A stretch of DNA of 64,000 nt from Saksenaea vasiformis B4078 (lineage: Eukaryota; Mucoromycota; Mucoromycetes; Mucorales; Saksenaeaceae), in NCBI GenBank assembly GCA_000697055.1, contig JNDT01002238.1, positions 1-64,000 on the forward strand, read 5' to 3'. Positions 60,544-64,000 of the stretch are shown here, one piece after another (position 1 is the stretch's first letter; every line of letters begins with the position of its first letter). Below the pieces are notes generated by a model. It was not told the DNA's origin. It made no database searches and was given only the letters and a program-made list of their open reading frames with translations. Made by a program: the position numbers and the translations under genes.

Positions 60544-60735
60544 CATTGAAGTACAGTTACGCTACTTAAAAGGAAAAAGCAAAGGTACCTGCTTAGCATA
60601 CAAACTATGAAAGATTGCTTACATGAGCTTAATAACCGTCCCCATGGGTGCGCCATTTATTGAAACGGCGTGTAACATATTTCATGGTTAGTAAAATGAA
60701 ATGGTGAGGTGATGTCTCCCATTTACTATGAGTGT
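60544..60735 (+). repeat. Dispersed repeat copy R5
   Basis: Starts CATTGAAGTACAGTTACGCT and has the 3' part GGCGTGTAACATATTTCATG with GTTAGTAAAATGAAATGG and TGATGTCTCCCATTTACT. It is closest to copy R3. It is the only copy without a plus-strand gene immediately upstream. Confidence 0.6.
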
Positions 60736-61059
60736 ATCTCGCCGCTCGTGCCTGGATATTTTTTTTGGAAAATTTTTCGCATTTATCAATACATGATATT
60801 GAAGTCAATATATGTCATCATAAAGATTCCCTTCATTGAAAGCATTGCACATCATACTTAATCCTACTGAGTTCATGCTCAGACAAATTGGGATCATATG
60901 TTAGGTAATCTTTGCATCTCTTATGTCGATATCTTTTCGTTTACCCGGTAGTTTTGATCTATGTTGTATCGATAAAGAAGGCGACTAAAACATATGGCCA
61001 AAGAAAAAGGAAAGGTTAATATTCCCTACAAATACGCATCACTTCCTATTGCCTGAAGT

Positions 61060-61320
61060 ATCTTTGTACAAAACGATAGGGCCCTGTCTTCAACACGCCT
61101 GTTGCATGAGACAATAGAATCCTATATTTGACACACCATTCGCATGAGAAGATGGGACACTACCATCGACATGTTTTCTGCATCCTGCTTCTCGCAGGGC
61201 TTTGCATGAAATAAAAGAAGCTTATCTCTGACACGTTTTTTGCACGAGACAATCGACCTTTTATATTAAAGTGTCTTTTGGGCGAGATAATGGAACGCTA
61301 TACCTGACCATCTCTTACTC
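61060..61320 (+). repeat. Degenerate tandem array, ~50-bp units (second site)
   Basis: Divergent units share TTCAACACGCCTGTTGCATG, AGACAATAGAATCCTAT and GACACGTTTTTTGCACGAGA. It is related to the array at 41405-41660 and, as there, lies several hundred bases after a dispersed repeat copy. Confidence 0.55.
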
Positions 61321-61875
61321 GGATAACGAGAGAGCGTAAATCGAACGTAATATGGAGGAGAACAACAGGCAACTAATAGCATTAAATGAAAAGAAGACGT
61401 ACTTCAAATCGCAGGGTTCATGTGGAAGTAATGCCAAATAACTTCAAATGGATGGAAAACCATACCCGGTCTCCAAGTACTCCAAACACGGTAAACGCCA
61501 CAAAATGAACTGTCTCATACGAACCTTTGATCTTAAATTGTGCATACACGCAAATGCATACTAAAGGTCACATATCCCATCTCTATAGTCAAAGACAATT
61601 GATTGCTATTCTGTACCAGCAGCATGAAGCAAAAGATAATTACATTAGAAGCGCCAAAGATGCTGATGACAAATCAACCAGAGGCAAGGTAAGGCTGAAG
61701 CTAAAACGAAGGGCAAAGATGAAGTCTACACAAGGACATATAAGGTTGTTTATCGGTCAATGCATATTAGTGTCTAAAGTATTTTTTTCTTCTTAAACGG
61801 TAAATTTCTTGGGAAGTAGTGTATAGCTTTTTTGCTTTTTCTTTCTCGGCAATCCTTCGCTCGGTTAACTGTTTA
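61321..61875. other. Stretch before the CS-Sel1 gene 3' end
   Basis: A short plus-strand frame (61527-61796, 89 codons, basic) has no known family. No other feature was recognised. Confidence 0.3.
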
Positions 61876-63712
61876 TCAATGATTGTGACGATTTCCTCTA
61901 TAGTACCACCAGAATGCCACGCCAACCATTGCTACTGATCCTAACAAGAAGCAAATCGGGATCAGGCTATCGTCTTGATTCTTGCGTTTGCTCCTCCTCT
62001 TCTTTCTGTGCCTTTCTTTGCCACGCTTTGCCATCTTTCTCTCTTTCTCCTTTTGTTCCGAAGCTGCTGCTGCTGCTTCCTTTGTCATATCCCAGTCAAC
62101 TACATTGACTCCTTCAGGAATGACAAGTTTTCCGGTGTTATCCAACTTGATAGCACGACCGAACCACTTGCCAGCCATGAACAGGTCTTTATCCACGCCT
62201 ATGCCATTAGCAAACATGATGCCAATATTGTAGGATGCCTGTGCATGGCCCAACAGAGCGGCTTCTTTCCAGTATCGAACAGCCAATTGAGGATCCACCT
62301 GCACATCTGTAACAGAGTGCACCACTTCACCGCTAGGACTGGAACCATACAAATAAATCAATCCTGTCTGGAAAGCGGCGCTGCAGAAATGACGTTCATC
62401 AGCCGTGTGAGGTACGTGACTTCGTAGATATGACTTTGGAATAAACTCCTGATCCACAACGCTAAAGTCGGCATCGATACGTGGAGCGGTGATAGCCATG
62501 CATCGATTATAGTACACTAACGCCATCTCATAATTCTTTTCCACGCCGGCCTCTGGAGATCCTGTTCCATACGTAGTGCCTACGATATAACAGGCTAAAG
62601 GATCTGGTCCATTGCTCCTGCTTGTACCACCCAATCGCTCCAGAGCATCTGCCGCTCGTTTGTACCATTCAAACGCTTTCTTTGCATCTTTTGGCACTGG
62701 AGTCGTTGTGGTTCCAAGAACATCTTTGTCGGCCTTCCCACATATACAGCGTCAGACCCACTGTTGCTTCCGACTACTAATCTTAGCTTACCTCATACAA
62801 CGCGGCCGCCTTGAGCATTGATCGCGTATGTCCACGTTCAGCGGCACTCAAGAAGTACTGGAGTGCTTTCTGCAAACCGAAAACGTCATGAACTGAATCC
62901 CATGCCGATAACTATCACATTACCTCCAAATTTCCCATTCTGCTCTGAAACCATCCACCCAGATGAAAAGCACTTGTGATGTCAATATCCATCTCTGACT
63001 TCCAGCCACCTGATACTGGAACGGCCCACTCTTGGCCTTCTTTGGCTTTTTCCAAATGTATCGTAAGAATTCTATATTTCGGCGTTTGCTGATTTTGGGA
63101 TGCCTCAGCCTGAAGATGAGGAGGAGTTGCTAGAGTAGGAGGTGTAGTAGCCACAGGTGATGTCGGCTGGGAATTTTCGTCTTCCACGGATGGTTGGGAC
63201 GACTGGGCGGAAGAGGATCCAAGCGCTCCCGTGTGCTGAAGCAAGTCAGCCATCTGGGCAGAAGAAGACGGGTCGGTCGTCAATGACTCAGCGAGCGCCG
63301 GCGCCGGTAAGATCATGGACGAGTTGGGTGAATGGTTAGGTGACGACATAAAGGCATAAGAAGAGGCTATCGACAACGACGGCGACACCGTCAGGGAAGA
63401 AAAGGGAGAAGCCGAATTTTTCTCAATTTGCCACAGAGAGTCAAAATGGTTCACTGGAGCAAACAGTTTGCCCTGAAACGATGGTTAAGTAAAAGGCTCT
63501 GATAAAAAAAAACAAAAAGGATATATGCTGCTGCATACCTTGATAACTGGCTCCTGGCCTTTCAGCCCGGCTCTGATATGTTGAGTCTCAATGACGATAT
63601 CAAGGTCCTTTGACCTGCAACTTTCGGGCACAAGAAAAGATATGGTGATCTGATCATCGCTCTGACTCCAAATGTACGTGTTGGTCTGGAGCTGCTCTTC
63701 TGAATCCGCCAT
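61876..63712 (-). CDS. CS-domain protein with Sel1 repeats and a C-terminal membrane anchor
   Basis: Four exons: 63539-63712, 62924-63472, 62792-62869, 61876-62733, encoding 552 aa. Residues 1-75 form a CS (p23/NudC-like) domain: YIWSQSDDQITISFLVPES, then KGQEPVIKGKLFAP and SLWQIEK. A Ser/Pro/Gln-rich linker follows, then Sel1-like repeats (KALQYFLSAAERGHTRSMLK; AKKAFEWYKRAADALERLG; LAVRYWKEAALLGHAQASYN and IGIMFANGIGVDKDL). A strongly basic stretch (KRGKERHRKKRRSKRKNQ) comes just before one C-terminal membrane span (LIPICFLLGSVAMVGVAFWW) and a short tail. This is the layout of a tail-anchored ER or outer-membrane protein with chaperone-adaptor modules. A role in protein quality control is inferred. 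All junctions keep frame. Confidence 0.85.
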
Positions 63713-64000
63713 GGTTGTAAACAACGAACGCAGTTTGCAGAAGCCGACAATTTTTTGTTTCGGAGGTGTGACTTACAACTGGCCCTCCTCTCACCGGGAA
63801 CCATGCATTGCTGACCTGCAATAAGAAAAAACCTCAAGACCTATTTACATACGTAGGTTCGTTTGGCCTCTACCTCTTGTGGTGGGTTACTGCTTTAACA
63901 AGTAAACCTTCTTCCGGCATTTTGGTGAACAGGAGCTGGCATCAAGCTTTTGTCAGGCGACCTGAAGTTTTTGGACAGCAATTCCTTTTGTACAGTTAAC
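63713..64000. other. Right edge, upstream of the CS-Sel1 gene
   Basis: This should include the promoter of the minus-strand CS-Sel1 gene. A short plus-strand frame running to the window edge has no recognisable product. Confidence 0.35.

Overview
This is a fungal nuclear window, most likely from Mucoromycota (a zygomycete). Reasons: 41-150 bp GT-AG introns are frequent, with short CTAAC/CTNAC-like branch sites; a Zn2Cys6 regulator, a SUR7/PalI protein and a bZIP factor are present; TnpB/Fanzor-like, Helitron and pogo/Tigger relics occur together; and Crinkler-type headers and Sel1-repeat proteins have expanded. All exon models were built by eye from reading frames, splice dinucleotides and family knowledge. 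Those given with exon coordinates keep frame across every junction unless stated otherwise.

Layout. 1-5.6 kb: Helitron helicase remnant, G/C palindromes and mostly empty sequence. 6.0-8.5 kb: LARP4-like La/RRM protein. 8.5-12.1 kb: dispersed repeat, a dead Fanzor/TnpB-like gene and a ~100-bp tandem array. 12.2-16.9 kb: nucleotide-sugar transporter and a 19-exon IPI1/TEX10 gene. 17-24.4 kb and 35.2-43.7 kb: two blocks of a duplicated unit encoding MACPF-like domain plus Sel1 repeats. There are four loci: A broken, B and C apparently intact, D a deletion remnant. Three are preceded by a Crinkler-like header fragment. 24.7-34.5 kb: conserved housekeeping island with CSN9-like, mitochondrial aspartate aminotransferase, cytochrome b5-acyl-CoA dehydrogenase with a peroxisomal signal, TMEM62-like phosphoesterase and a multi-pass membrane protein. 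43.8-49.2 kb: bZIP factor, Zn2Cys6 factor with a 7-nt microexon, and a stand-alone Grn1-domain protein. 50.9-54.7 kb: a decayed C2H2 gene split by a 2.36-kb Tigger/pogo element. 55.8-63.7 kb: SUR7/PalI protein, BTB-CAP-Gly protein, repeats, and a CS-Sel1 tail-anchored protein.

How it fits together. The housekeeping genes are compact and show no operon-like logic; CSN9 and the aminotransferase share a 317-bp divergent promoter. The MACPF-Sel1 units are the accessory component. Their upstream non-coding DNA, header fragment and 3' flank were duplicated together, and the copies are at different stages of decay. A short dispersed repeat family lies 150-220 bp downstream of four plus-strand genes, which looks non-random.
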